Of a stretch of 64,000 bases of DNA, positions 43,319 through 52,626 are shown one piece after another. The stretch covers positions 1,162,735 to 1,226,734 of the forward strand of contig NZ_LMNA01000001.1 in assembly GCF_001422445.1 (NCBI RefSeq), read 5' to 3'. A model generated the notes under the pieces. It searched no databases. It saw only the letters and a program-made list of their open reading frames with translations, and was not told the DNA's origin. The position numbers and the translations under genes are program-made. How positions within the stretch are numbered: position 1 is the stretch's first letter; every line of letters starts with the position of its first letter. The DNA is from Pseudorhodoferax sp. Leaf274. Lineage in GTDB: Bacteria > Pseudomonadota > Gammaproteobacteria > Burkholderiales > Burkholderiaceae_C.

Positions 43319-44305
43319 ATGCTGAGCCGCCGTTCCTTTCTGCCCCTCATGCTTGCCTTGCCCGCTGCCCTGCAGGCGCAGATCCTGCCGGGAGGCCGGC
43401 CGATGCGCTGGGTCGTGCCGTATCCGGCCGGCGGCGCGGCCGACGCCATCGGCCGCAACTGGGCCACGGCCTACACCGCGGCCACGGGCCAGCCGGTCGT
43501 CATCGACAACCGCGGCGGTGCCAACGGCGCGATCGGCATGCAGGCCGTGAAGGACGGCGCGCCCGACGGCAGCGTGCTGGGCGTGCTGAACGTCTCGCTG
43601 TTCACGGCCCTGCCGCTCATGATGGCCAAGCCGCCCTACGACGGCATGCGCGACTTCACGCCGATCGCGCGCCTGGTCACCTCCACCGTGGTGTGCTGCG
43701 TGACGCCCGAACGCGCGAAGAAGAACGGCTGGACCGATTTCCGCAGCCTGCTGCAATGGGCGAAGAAGCCCGGCAACCAGCTGACCAAGGGCTCGGCCGG
43801 CAACGGCTCGCCGGCGCACCTGCTGATCGCCACCGTGGCCAGGCGTTCGGGCGCCAACATCCTGCACGTGCCCTACCGCGGCGGCGCGCCGGCCCTGACC
43901 GACCTGCTGGGCGGACAGATCGACATGGTGTTCGACTTCATGCCGGCGCTGATGCCGCACATCGCCTCGGGCAAGCTCATCGCGCTGGCCGTCGGCAGCC
44001 GCGAGCGCAGCCCCATCATGCCGGAGGTGCCGGGCCTGGGCGAGTTCGCCGACCTGGGGCTGGGCGACCTCGACCTGCAGTCCTGGAATGCATTGACCGG
44101 GCCGGCCCGCATGGACCCGGCCGTCGTGCAGGCCATCTTCGAGGGCGTGCAGCAGGCCGCCACGCCCGAGCTCGCGGCCCGGCTCAAGACGGCTGGCCTG
44201 GTGCTGGCCACCACCGCCAGCGTGGACGCCACGCGCGCGCTGCTCGCGGCGGACGCACCGCGCTGGAAGGAGATGGTGCAGACCTCGGGCGCCGTCATCG
44301 ACTAG
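43319..44305 (+). CDS. Bug-family tripartite tricarboxylate transporter substrate-binding protein
   Basis: A 328-residue periplasmic Bug receptor. The N-terminus (MLSRRSFLPLMLALPAALQA) is a short Tat/Sec-type signal; then MRWVVPYPAGGAADAIGRN, VIDNRGGANGAIGMQAVKDG and HVPYRGGAPALTDLLGG mark the family. The ATG follows gcaggacctacc. It belongs with the RidA gene 60 bases upstream and the XRE-cupin regulator, suggesting uptake of a nitrogen-containing organic acid whose breakdown yields reactive enamines; this is inference. No permease genes are adjacent. Confidence 0.92.
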   Translation: MLSRRSFLPLMLALPAALQAQILPGGRPMRWVVPYPAGGAADAIGRNWATAYTAATGQPVVIDNRGGANGAIGMQAVKDGAPDGSVLGVLNVSLFTALPLMMAKPPYDGMRDFTPIARLVTSTVVCCVTPERAKKNGWTDFRSLLQWAKKPGNQLTKGSAGNGSPAHLLIATVARRSGANILHVPYRGGAPALTDLLGGQIDMVFDFMPALMPHIASGKLIALAVGSRERSPIMPEVPGLGEFADLGLGDLDLQSWNALTGPARMDPAVVQAIFEGVQQAATPELAARLKTAGLVLATTASVDATRALLAADAPRWKEMVQTSGAVID

Positions 44306-44378
44306 GCGCAGCGCGGCAGCCCCAGGCGGCGTACGGGTGGGCGCCGGGTGCGCAGACCCCGCTCGCTATCATCGTCCG

Positions 44379-45179
44379 ATGCCCGCCAGCCTTCCGTTTC
44401 CGCCAGCGCACATGCCATCGGGCGGGCGCGTCCGGCGCACGTTCGCGCAGTGGGGGGCCGTGCTGCTGTTCGGTGCCGTGGCGGCGGTCTATGCGCTGTC
44501 GCCGTCCAGCCACGACGCGCGCAGCCGCGCCGCCACCGCCCGCCTGCTGCATGCCACGACCTGGCTGGCGCTGCCCTGGTTCGCGCTGCTGAGCGCCCTG
44601 ATCAGCCTGGCGCTGATCCGCACGCTGGTGGTCACGGCGCAGAGCTACGGCCTGTCGCAGTTCGCGCTGGAGATGGTGGTGCGCGTGCTGGTGCTCGAGT
44701 TCGTGCCGCTGGGCGCGGCGCTGTTCGTGCTGCTGCGCGTGGCGCTGGCCGGCGACCTGCTGCCCACGCCCGACGCGGCGGGCGGCCTGGCGCCGCAGGC
44801 CATCGCGGCCGCGCGCTGGCGGCTGGAGCTGGTGCCGCGCGTGCTGGCGCTCGGCTTCGCGGTGCTGGCCCTGGCGATCGCCAGCGGCGTGCTGGCACTG
44901 CTGCTGGCCTACACCGTGGTGTATGGCGTCTCGCCCTGGGGTTTCGAGGCCTACACGCGCATGGTGGGCCGGGTGTTCGATCCGGCCGTGGGCCTGGCGC
45001 TGGCGCTCAAGACCGCGCTGTTCGCGCTCACCGTGGCCGTGGTGCCGCTGGCCAGTGCGCTGCAGGAACCGATGGCGCAACGCCGCGCCGGCGGCTTCGC
45101 GGTGCGCAGCGGCACGCGGCGCGTGCTGGCGGTGCTGGTGCTGCTGCAGGCGGCCTCGCTGGCGCTGAAGTTCCTGTAG
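44379..45179 (+). CDS. Divergent MlaE-family permease
   Basis: A 266-residue inner-membrane protein with five or six hydrophobic segments. Its order of segments (SYGLSQFALEMVVRVLVLEFVPLGAALFVLLRVA, then VPRVLALGFAVLALAIASGVL, then LKTALFALTVAVVPL) follows MlaE-type permeases of MCE lipid transporters, although the EQIDAL-type coupling helix is not obvious, so it is a distant member. A -10-like TATCAT lies just before the gene. It is followed three bases later by an MCE-domain gene. No ATPase gene is adjacent; the partner may be encoded elsewhere. Identity is inferred from pattern and neighbours. Confidence 0.65.
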   Translation: MPASLPFPPAHMPSGGRVRRTFAQWGAVLLFGAVAAVYALSPSSHDARSRAATARLLHATTWLALPWFALLSALISLALIRTLVVTAQSYGLSQFALEMVVRVLVLEFVPLGAALFVLLRVALAGDLLPTPDAAGGLAPQAIAAARWRLELVPRVLALGFAVLALAIASGVLALLLAYTVVYGVSPWGFEAYTRMVGRVFDPAVGLALALKTALFALTVAVVPLASALQEPMAQRRAGGFAVRSGTRRVLAVLVLLQAASLALKFL

Positions 45180-45181
45180 CC

Positions 45182-46135
45182 ATGGACGACCTGCAGGACG
45201 CTCCGCCGCCGCGCAACGTGGGCTTCAAGGCCGGCGTGCTGCTGGCCCTGGTGCTGGTGCTGCTGTGCGGCGCCGTGGCCTATCTGCTCTATGCGCGCGG
45301 CGTGTTCGAGGAGACACAGGAGCTGCGGCTGCTGGCCGACGATTCCGAGGGCGTGAGCGTGGGCATGGACCTGACCTTCGCCGGATTTCCGGTGGGCCGC
45401 GTGCGCCGCATCGAGCTGGCCGATGACGCCAAGGTGCGCATCGTGGTGGCCGTGGCGACCAAGGACGTCGGCTGGCTGCGCAGCTCCAGCATCTACACGC
45501 TGGAGCGCGGCCTGGTCGGCGAAGCCCGGCTGCGGGCCTTCACCGGTGTGCTGGGCGATCCGCCGCTGCCGCCGGATGCCGAACGCCCCGTGCTGCGCGG
45601 CGACGTGAGCGCCGAGATCCCGCGCCTGGTGGCCACCATGCAGACGCTGGTGGGCAACCTCGAACGGCTGACGCAGGAGGGTAGCCATGTGGACGCCAGC
45701 CTGGCCAACCTGCGCCATTTGAGCGAAGGCCTCAACGGCCGCTACGGCGTGCTGGGCGCCGCCCTGGGCGGCGAGGACAACGCGAAGAAGCTGGTCACGG
45801 CGCTGGACCGCGCCAACGCGCTGCTGGGCCGCACCGACCAGCTGGTGGGCAACGCCGACCGGCGCCTGTTCGGCGAGAAGGGCATGGCCGACGACGCCCA
45901 GGCCACGCTGCGCCAGGCCAGCGCCTTGCTGGCCGATGCGCGCGCGAGCCTGCAGAAGCTCGACGCCGTGCTGGTCGAGGCGCAGGCCGTGGGCGCCAAT
46001 GCCCGCGTGGCCACGGCCGACCTGGCGCCGCTGCGCGCCGAGGTCGAACGCAGCCTGCGGCGCGTGGATGCGCTGCTGGGCGAGGTCAACCGCAAGTGGC
46101 CGTTCGCGCGCGACACGGAGATCAAGTTGCCATGA
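45182..46135 (+). CDS. MCE/MlaD-family lipid transport protein
   Basis: A 317-residue inner-membrane-anchored protein. One N-terminal membrane helix (VGFKAGVLLALVLVLLCGAVAYLLYA, about residues 14-38) precedes the MCE domain (about 45-125, with GVSVGMDLTFAGFPVGRVRRIEL) and a long helical region (140-310) rich in A and L that may form a coiled coil. MCE proteins bind phospholipids in the periplasm and pass them between membranes. The ATG lies two bases after the previous stop. It overlaps the following lipoprotein by four bases. Confidence 0.87.
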   Translation: MDDLQDAPPPRNVGFKAGVLLALVLVLLCGAVAYLLYARGVFEETQELRLLADDSEGVSVGMDLTFAGFPVGRVRRIELADDAKVRIVVAVATKDVGWLRSSSIYTLERGLVGEARLRAFTGVLGDPPLPPDAERPVLRGDVSAEIPRLVATMQTLVGNLERLTQEGSHVDASLANLRHLSEGLNGRYGVLGAALGGEDNAKKLVTALDRANALLGRTDQLVGNADRRLFGEKGMADDAQATLRQASALLADARASLQKLDAVLVEAQAVGANARVATADLAPLRAEVERSLRRVDALLGEVNRKWPFARDTEIKLP

Positions 46136-46764
46136 GGGCGGCGCTGCCCGTCGCCTGCCTGGCCGCCCTGGTGCTGGCAGGCTGTGCGGCGCGCCCGCCC
46201 GTGCCCGACTGGCAGGCCAACGCGCAGGGCGCGCTGCAGGCCGCCGTGGCCGCCACGCTGAATGGCGAGGCGCGTGTGGCCCAGGCCGAGATGGCCCGCG
46301 CACGCAGCGAGATCGCGCGCACCGGCCAGCCGGCCCTGCTGGCGCGGGCCGAACTGGTGCTGTGCGCCGCGCGCGTGGCCAGCCTGGACCTGGACGGCTG
46401 CCCGGCCTACGCGGCGCTGGCCCAGGACGCCGAGGCGCCCGAGCAGGCCTATGCGGCCTTCCTGTACGGCACCGCCACGCCCGCGCAGATGGCGCTGCTG
46501 CCGGCCCAGCACCGGGCCGTGGCGGCCGGCGGCCCCGTGGCGCCGGACGCCGAGCCGCTGGCCCGGCTGGTCGGCACCGCTGTGCGGCTGCGCCAGGGCC
46601 GGGCCACGCCGGCCGATGTCGCGTCCGCCGTCCAGGCCGCCACCGCCCAAGGCTGGCGCCGGCCGCTGCTGGCCTGGCTGGGCGCGCAGCTGCGCGGGGC
46701 GCAGGCGGCTGGCGATGCGGGGGCGGCCGAGCGCATCCGCAGGCGCATCCAGCTGGTCGATTGA
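46132..46764 (+). CDS. Hypothetical lipoprotein of the MCE operon
   Basis: A 210-residue predicted lipoprotein: the signal MRAALPVACLAALVLAGC carries the lipobox LAGC with Cys18. The remainder is alanine-rich and helical, with no family I recognise; it may play the role of the ABC auxiliary lipoprotein usually found with MCE transporters, though the sequence does not resemble that family. The start overlaps the MCE gene stop (ATGA), so it belongs to the same operon. Anchoring is probably in the outer membrane. Confidence 0.7.
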   Translation: MRAALPVACLAALVLAGCAARPPVPDWQANAQGALQAAVAATLNGEARVAQAEMARARSEIARTGQPALLARAELVLCAARVASLDLDGCPAYAALAQDAEAPEQAYAAFLYGTATPAQMALLPAQHRAVAAGGPVAPDAEPLARLVGTAVRLRQGRATPADVASAVQAATAQGWRRPLLAWLGAQLRGAQAAGDAGAAERIRRRIQLVD

Positions 46765-46891
46765 CCGTTGGGCAAGGCGCGCGGCCTGAGTCCGCGCATT
46801 GCATTCGATGCGACGAACCACGGCCCCTGTCTACAATCGCGCGCCCGGCCGCAATGGACGGTCCCTTTCCCCCTGAACCGGAGTTTTTCCC

Positions 46892-47566
46892 ATGCAACGA
46901 CGCCTGGCCGTCTCTCTGGCCGCATTGGCCACGCTCGCCCTGGTGGGCTGCGCCACCGAAAGTTCGCGCACCGTCGCGGTGGCGCAGGTCGCTTCCGCCG
47001 CCACGCCCTACAGCGGCCCGCGCTTGCCGGTCGCGGTCGGCAAGTTCGACAACCGTTCCAGCTTCATGCGCGGCGTGTTCTCCGATGGCGTGGACCGGCT
47101 CGGCAGCCAGGCCAAGACCACGCTGATCGCGCACCTGCAGCAGTCGCAGCGCTTCTCGGTGCTGGACCGCGACAACATGGCCGAAGCCGCGCAGGAGGCC
47201 CGGCTGCAGGGCCAGGCGCAGCAGCTGCGCGGTGCCTCCTACGTGGTCACCGGCGACATCACCGAGTTCGGCCGCAAGGACGTGGGCGACCGCCAGCTGT
47301 TCGGCATCCTGGGCCGCGGCAAGGAGCAGGTGGCCTACGCCAAGATCACGCTCAACGTGGTCAACACGCTGACCTCCGAAGTGGTGTTCTCGGCCGGCGG
47401 CGCCGGCGAGTACGCGCTGTCGAACCGCGAAGTGCTGGGCTTCGGCGGCACCGCCGGCTACGACGCCACGCTCAACGGCAAGGTGCTGGACCTCGCCATG
47501 CGCGAGGCCGTGGACGCGCTCGTGGCCGGCCGCGATGCCGGCCGTTGGGGCCAGGAGCGCAAGTGA
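46892..47566 (+). CDS. CsgG/HfaB-family lipoprotein
   Basis: A 224-residue lipoprotein with the lipobox ALVGC (Cys20). The body matches CsgG/HfaB: LPVAVGKFDNRS, DRLGSQAKTTLIAHLQQSQRFSVLDR, GASYVVTGDITEFGRK and AYAKITLNVVNTLTSEVVFSAGGAGEYALSNREVLGFGG. CsgG forms outer-membrane secretion pores, but this shorter member belongs with DUF4810 and DUF799 lipoproteins in a conserved trio whose function is unknown. A TACAAT -10-like sequence at 46832 precedes it. Curli genes are not present, so a curli role is unlikely. Confidence 0.88.
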   Translation: MQRRLAVSLAALATLALVGCATESSRTVAVAQVASAATPYSGPRLPVAVGKFDNRSSFMRGVFSDGVDRLGSQAKTTLIAHLQQSQRFSVLDRDNMAEAAQEARLQGQAQQLRGASYVVTGDITEFGRKDVGDRQLFGILGRGKEQVAYAKITLNVVNTLTSEVVFSAGGAGEYALSNREVLGFGGTAGYDATLNGKVLDLAMREAVDALVAGRDAGRWGQERK

Positions 47567-47958
47567 GCCGCACGTCCTCGATGTGGCGGGCGCTGCCGCT
47601 CGCCGGTGCGCTGCTGCTGTCGGCCTGCGCGGCGCCGAACAAGCCGCTGTACCTTTGGGACGGCTTCCCGCGCCAGCAGTACGAGGTGCTGCAGCGCACG
47701 GGTGCCGACGCCAATGCGCAGATCCAGGCCATGCAGGCCCAGGCCGAGAAGGCGCGCGCCGCGGGCGCCGCGCTGCCGCCGGGCTTCCGTGCGCACCTGG
47801 GCATGCTGCAGCTGTCGGTCGGCGCGGCCGACCAGGCGCGTGCCAGCTGGCAGGCCGAGAAGGTGGCCTTCCCCGAGTCGGCGCCCTACATGAACCAACT
47901 GCTCAGGCGGCTCGACGGCGGCGCCGTGGCCCCACCGACCAACGGAAACCCGTCATGA
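47563..47958 (+). CDS. DUF4810 lipoprotein
   Basis: A 131-residue lipoprotein (GTG start overlapping the CsgG stop; an ATG at 47581 is the alternative). The lipobox LLSAC is followed by AAPNKPLYLWDGFPRQQYEVLQ, the mark of DUF4810, and a helical tetratricopeptide-like region. It is the middle gene of the CsgG-DUF4810-DUF799 trio, with four-base overlaps on both sides. The proteins probably form an outer-membrane-linked complex; this is inferred from their constant association. Confidence 0.85.
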   Translation: MSRTSSMWRALPLAGALLLSACAAPNKPLYLWDGFPRQQYEVLQRTGADANAQIQAMQAQAEKARAAGAALPPGFRAHLGMLQLSVGAADQARASWQAEKVAFPESAPYMNQLLRRLDGGAVAPPTNGNPS

Positions 47959-48626
47959 AGATCCGCCTTGCCAGCCTGGCCGCCGCTGCCGGCCTGTTGC
48001 TGCTGACCGGCTGCGCCAGCCAGCGCGCGCCCTACGACTACAGCGCCTTCCAGCAGGCCAAGCCGGCCACGCTGCTGGTGCTGCCACCGCTCAACGATTC
48101 GCCCGACATCAACGCCACGGCCGGCCTGTGGTCGCACACCACGCTGCCGCTGGCCGAGGCGGGCTACTACGTGCTGCCGGTCGCGCTGGTGAACGAGACC
48201 TTCCACCAGAACGGCGTGCAGACGGCGCAGGACGCGCAGGCGATTGCGCCGGCGAAGCTGCGCGAGTTCTTCGGTGCCGACGCGGCCGTGTATCTGCGCA
48301 TCACGCAGTACGGCACCAGCTACCAGGTGCTGGCCAGCGACACGCGCGTGACGGCCGAGGCCCGCATCGTCGACCTGCGCACGGGCACCCAGCTGTGGGC
48401 CGGCAAGGCCACGGCTTCGTCGGCCGAGCAGCAGCAATCGCAGGGCGGCCTCATCGGCCTGCTGGTCACGGCCATCGTGCACCAGATCATCAACACCAGC
48501 ACCGACGCCGCGTACAACTACGCCGGCATCGCGGGCCAGCGCCTGCTGGGCGCGCCCCGGCTCGATGGTGTGCTGCCCGGCCCGCGCTCGCCGCTGTACG
48601 GGCAGGTGCCCGGCAACGCGCGCTGA
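47955..48626 (+). CDS. DUF799 / GNA1162-family lipoprotein
   Basis: A 223-residue lipoprotein: MKIRLASLAAAAGLLLLTGC carries the lipobox LTGC (Cys20). The body (KPATLLVLPPLNDSPDINAT, LREFFGADAAVYLRITQYG, VDLRTGTQLWAGKATA) matches DUF799, whose Neisseria member GNA1162 is a surface lipoprotein with a fold like periplasmic transport components. Third gene of the trio. The ATG overlaps the DUF4810 stop. It converges on the next gene. Function in this organism is unknown. Confidence 0.88.
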   Translation: MKIRLASLAAAAGLLLLTGCASQRAPYDYSAFQQAKPATLLVLPPLNDSPDINATAGLWSHTTLPLAEAGYYVLPVALVNETFHQNGVQTAQDAQAIAPAKLREFFGADAAVYLRITQYGTSYQVLASDTRVTAEARIVDLRTGTQLWAGKATASSAEQQQSQGGLIGLLVTAIVHQIINTSTDAAYNYAGIAGQRLLGAPRLDGVLPGPRSPLYGQVPGNAR

Positions 48627-48630
48627 GGTC

Positions 48631-49377
48631 TCAACCCGCGTTGCGGTAGGCCGCCAGGGCCATCGCGCTCAGGCTGCTGCTGGCGCTGTTGACCTGCGAG
48701 AGCTTGGTCGCCGTGCTGAGCACGGCGGCCTGCTGGTCCTTGAGCGCCTGCGAGCGCTTGCCCAGCCGGTCCAGGTAGTTGTTCAGGCGGCCGTCGTCGG
48801 CCAGTGCCTCGGTGCTGGCCTTGGCGAGGCTGTCGCCCAGGCGTGAGAAGGCTTGCGCGACGCCGGCCGCATCGCCGGACCGGGCCTTGCCGAGCGCGCC
48901 GTTGTCCAGCGCCAGCGTGCCGTCCGCCTGGCGGGCGATGCCCAGCCTGGCCAGGTTGCCGCGCGGCATGTCGAGTGCGTCGACCGCGCTGTCCAGCGCG
49001 CGCTGGGTGCGGGCGGTCGCATCGCTGCCCGCGGCGGCGGCGCCCTTGAGCGTCGCGTTGTAGGCCGTGACCAGCTTGGCCAGCGCCGCCTGGACCGCCT
49101 CGGGCGTGCTCGAGGCCGACAGTGCGCCGAGCCCCTTGGCGGCCGTGCCCAGGTCGGCCAGGCCGGACTTGAAGCTGCCCAGCGCCGACAGCGAGGCCGT
49201 CACGGTCTGCGACTGCGCCGTGATGCGTTCCTGCACCTGGGCCAGCACCGGCGAGATCTTGCCGAGCGCCTCGGTGTCGGCGGACTTGCCGCCCGATGCG
49301 GTCTGCTGCGTGCTGCTGGCCAGCTTGGCCTGGGCCTGGGCGAGCACGCTGTCGACGGAGATGGTGCCGGTGCGCAT
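48631..49377 (-). CDS. Hypothetical FliD-like helical protein
   Basis: A 248-residue protein without a signal peptide or membrane helix, rich in A, S and L. The C-terminal part (DGRLNNYLDRLGKRSQALKDQ, then SQVNSASSSLSAMALAAY) resembles the end of flagellar hook-associated protein FliD, and the middle (VQAALAKLVTAYNATLKGAA) resembles FliD segments as well, but no flagellar genes are near. I treat the likeness as tentative. The ATG at 49377 begins MRTGTISVDSVLAQAQAKL; the open frame reaches further upstream. It converges on the DUF799 gene, leaving four bases between. Confidence 0.55.
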   Translation of the reverse strand: MRTGTISVDSVLAQAQAKLASSTQQTASGGKSADTEALGKISPVLAQVQERITAQSQTVTASLSALGSFKSGLADLGTAAKGLGALSASSTPEAVQAALAKLVTAYNATLKGAAAAGSDATARTQRALDSAVDALDMPRGNLARLGIARQADGTLALDNGALGKARSGDAAGVAQAFSRLGDSLAKASTEALADDGRLNNYLDRLGKRSQALKDQQAAVLSTATKLSQVNSASSSLSAMALAAYRNAG

Positions 49378-49523
49378 GGCCACGAGGATAGCCAGCCATG
49401 CGCGCCGGCAGGGCCGGAAATGGCGGGCGAATGCGGGCCAGTTCGGCGCGTGTCGAAACGGCGGGCCGCCGTGCGTCGTGCAGGCGCAAGAGAATGTTTT
49501 GCGCAACTTCCAAGGAGAGACAC

Positions 49524-49949
49524 ATGCGATTCATGGTCATCGTCAAGGCCACGGCCGACAGCGAGGCAGGCGTCATGCCCAGCACGGAACTGCTGGCCGC
49601 GATGGGCCGCTACAACGAGGAGCTCGTCCAGGCCGGCGTGATGCAGGCCGGCGAGGGCCTGCACCCCAGTTCGCGCGGTGCGCGCGTGCGCTTCTCGGGG
49701 CCGCAGCGCACGGTGGTCGACGGCCCGTTCGCCGAGACCAAGGAGCTCGTCGCCGGCTTCTGGCTCTGGAAGTGCGCCTCGCTGCAGGAGGCCATCGGGT
49801 GGGCCAAGCGCTGCCCCAACCCGATGCCGGGCGACTCCGAACTGGAGATCCGCCAGGTGTTCGACGCCGAGGACTTCGGCGAGGCGCTGACGCCCGCGCT
49901 GCGCGCGCAGGAAGAACGGCTGCGCGCGCAGGCCTCCACGCAGCGCTGA
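49524..49949 (+). CDS. YciI-like (DGPF-domain) protein
   Basis: A 141-residue YciI-superfamily protein with the DGPF signature (VVDGPFAETKELVAGFWLWK, residues about 66-85) and EIRQVFDAEDFGE at the end. The family has a ferredoxin-like fold; DGPF members often partner with ECF sigma factors, but none is fused or directly adjacent here (a sigma gene lies at 52627 on the opposite strand). The ATG follows ggagagacac. It is divergent from the FliD-like gene and converges on the TonB receptor. No catalytic activity is established. Confidence 0.9.
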   Translation: MRFMVIVKATADSEAGVMPSTELLAAMGRYNEELVQAGVMQAGEGLHPSSRGARVRFSGPQRTVVDGPFAETKELVAGFWLWKCASLQEAIGWAKRCPNPMPGDSELEIRQVFDAEDFGEALTPALRAQEERLRAQASTQR

Positions 49950-49952
49950 CCG

Positions 49953-52456
49953 TCAGAACCCGGCCGTCATCGTCACGTAGAACGCGCGCCCGGGCTCGTT
50001 GTAGGTCTGCGCACCGGCCGCGCTGTTGTTGGAGCGGCGCTGGATGCGCTTGTCCAGCAGGTTGCTGACGCCGGCGCCCAGGCGCAGGTTCCTGTCGTAC
50101 TGGTAGGTCGCGCCGATGCCGAACAGCGCGTAGCTGCCCACCTCGTCCAGCTGGGCGCCGGTCGCGTCCGTGCCCGTGCTGGTCACCGTGCGCGGCTTCT
50201 GGCGGCCGTACAGCGTGGAGGTGAACTGCGCCGACACCTTCTCGCCCACGCGCCAGTCCAGCGTGCTGTTCAGCGTGTACTTCGGGATCACGGTCACGGG
50301 CTGGCCGGTCTCCCTGGTCTTGTTGCTGAACATCCAGGTGAAGTTGTTGATGAGCTTGAGCGTGCGGCCCGCGCTGCCCAGCAGCGGCACGTTGAAATTG
50401 CCCTCCAGCCCGTGGATCAGCGCCGGGCCGCCGTTGTGCCACTGGAAGTAGCGGTAGGTGCCGGCGTCGACCACGGTCTGGCCGGGCATGTCCGAGACGA
50501 TCTTGTTCTGGTAGTCGTTGCGGAAGTAGGCCAGGCTCGCGTCCCAGCCGGCGTGGTTGTTCCAGGCCAGGCCGAGTTCCTGGTTCACGCTGATCTCGGG
50601 CTGGAGGTCCGGGTTGCCCTGGATGTAGCAGGGCCCCGCCACGCCGCTGGGGCAGCCGTTGCCGCGCGTGGTGTACCAGTAGTCGGGGTTGGTCTGGTAC
50701 AGGTTGGGAGCCTTGAACACGCGCGCCACGCCGCCCTTGAGCGTGAACGCGTCCGACAGTTCGTAGGTGGCGTTCAGGCTGGGGCTCCAGTTGCTGCCGA
50801 ACTGGTCGTGGTAGTCCAGGCGCAGGCCGGGCGTCAGCATCAGCCGGTCGGCCACGGCGATGTTGTCTTCCAGGTACATCGCGTAGGACCTGGCCTCCAT
50901 GGTGCTTCCGGTGGCCGTGCTGCCCGTGGGCGAGGCCTGCTGCGTGGCGTTGGGGTCGTCCAGCTTCTGGTGGCGCACCTCGAAGCCGCTGGTCAGCGTC
51001 TGCGACAGGCCGGCGATCTTGAGCGGCGTGTTCAGTTCGCCGTTCAGGTAGACGGTGCTGAGGTCGGCCTGCGTGAACGACAGCGGCGCAGAGCAGCTGC
51101 CCTCCGGCCCGCCGGCCGTGGCCTTGGTGCAGTTGACGTTGCGCGTGTCCTCCAGCTGCAGCGTCAGGCGCGACCTGCCGAGCGTGCCCCAGTTGCCGCG
51201 GTGCGTGGCCGAGGCCGTCTGGCGGTAGGTGCGGCGCACCTCGGCGCCGGCGTTGGCCAGCTCCTGCGCGATGGCGGCGCCGTCGGCGCTGGTGCTGACC
51301 GGGTATTCGCCCGTGTAGATGTTGCCCTGGCGGCTGATGCCGGCCTCGAACTCCAGCAACTGGTCGGGCGTCAGCTGCCAGCGCAGCAGGCCGTCGACGT
51401 CGCGGTTGCGCGTGCCCTCGATGCCGGCGGCGGTGGAGCCGGCCGCCGCGTTGATGCCGGGCGCGTTGGCGTCCGTCTTGGCCACGTTGCCGTAGAGGCG
51501 GAACGAGAGCCTGTCCGACAGCGGGCCCGCGAGGTTGAAGCCCAAGCGCTGCGTGCCGTTGCCCTCGTCGCCGTGCTGCGGCGTGCCGAGGTAGGTGGTG
51601 ACCGAACCGGTCAGCTGGTCGGCCGGCTTCTTGGTGACGATGTTGACCACGCCGCCGGCCGCGCCGGAGCCGTAGCGCGCCGCCGCCGGGCCGCGGATGA
51701 TCTCCACGCTCTCGATGGCGTCGGCCGGCACCCAGTTGGTGTCGCCGTGCGTGTCGCGCTCGCCGCTGCGCCGCATCATGGCCGCGTCGCGCGAGTTCAC
51801 GGGCTTGCCGTCGATCAGGATCAGCGTGTTCTCCGGCCCCATGCCGCGCAGGTCGATCTGGCGGTTGTTGCCGTAGGCGCCCGTGGAGCTGGCGCCGGTC
51901 AGGTTCACGCCGGGCTGGGTGCGCAGGATCTCCGCCAGGTCGTTGGCGGGCGGGCGGCGTTGCAGGTCTTCCTGGGTGATGCGCGAGGAGCCCAGTGCCT
52001 GGCGCAACGCCTGCTCGGCCGTGGCGACCACGCGCACCTCGCCCAGCGTGCCGGCGCTGGTGGCGTTGGTGGTGCCGGCCGCGCGCAGCGTGAGCGCGCC
52101 GTCGGCGGTTTCCTCGGTCTCCAGGCCGGAGCCGTCCAGCAGGCGGGCCAGCGCCTGCTGCGGATGCAGGCTGCCATACACGGCCGGCGCGTTGCGGCCG
52201 CGCACCAGGGCCTCGCTGAACACGATCTTGCGGCCGGTCTGCTCGGTGTAGCGGGCCAGCGCCGCGGCCAGCGGCTGCGCCGGGATCGCGAAGGCGATGC
52301 GGCGCACGTCGGCGCGGCAGCGGCCTGGGCCTGGGCCGCCAGCGGCAGGGCCAGGGACAGGCAGGCCGCGAGCAGGGCGCGCTGCAGGGTGGAGAGGCGG
52401 CGGGCGGCAGGGGCTGCGGTGTGGTGGGCGGTGTGGTCGGCCGGTGAGGGGCGCAT
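49953..52456 (-). CDS. STN-type TonB-dependent receptor (FecA-like), frameshifted near the signal peptide
   Basis: A receptor of about 830 residues with an N-terminal STN signalling domain (RRIAFAIPAQPLAAALARYTE, then LDGSGLETEETADGALTL), a plug (DLAEILRTQPGVNLTG; IESVEIIRGPAAARYGSGAAGG) and a barrel ending YVTMTAGF. The signal peptide (from the ATG at 52456: LQRALLAACLSLALPLAAQAQA) lies in another frame from the STN domain. Adding one base within 52311-52318 would join them as AAAADVRRIAF. This is a real frameshift or an assembly error in a GC run. A FecI-like sigma gene lies directly upstream, but no FecR. Confidence 0.75.
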
Positions 52457-52626
52457 GGGGATGGGTGTCCTTCGGGAGCAGCGGGCGCCGCGACAGTGCG
52501 GCGTGGTCGTTCACAAGACGTTCGGCGCCGCAGGGTGGGAACCTGTCTTTACGGCCTCTTTACCCAAACATGGCCCAGCGGGCACCGGCGTGACGCCGTG
52601 TCACGCGGCGTGCGGCGCCTGCAGGT

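Noticed and set aside
44951-47134. 727-codon minus-strand frame across the MCE operon
   Set aside because: No domain or signal; antisense to three coupled genes with clear features.
46892-47566. Curli secretion role for the CsgG-like protein
   Set aside because: No curli subunit, CsgE or CsgF genes nearby, and the protein is in a different conserved trio.
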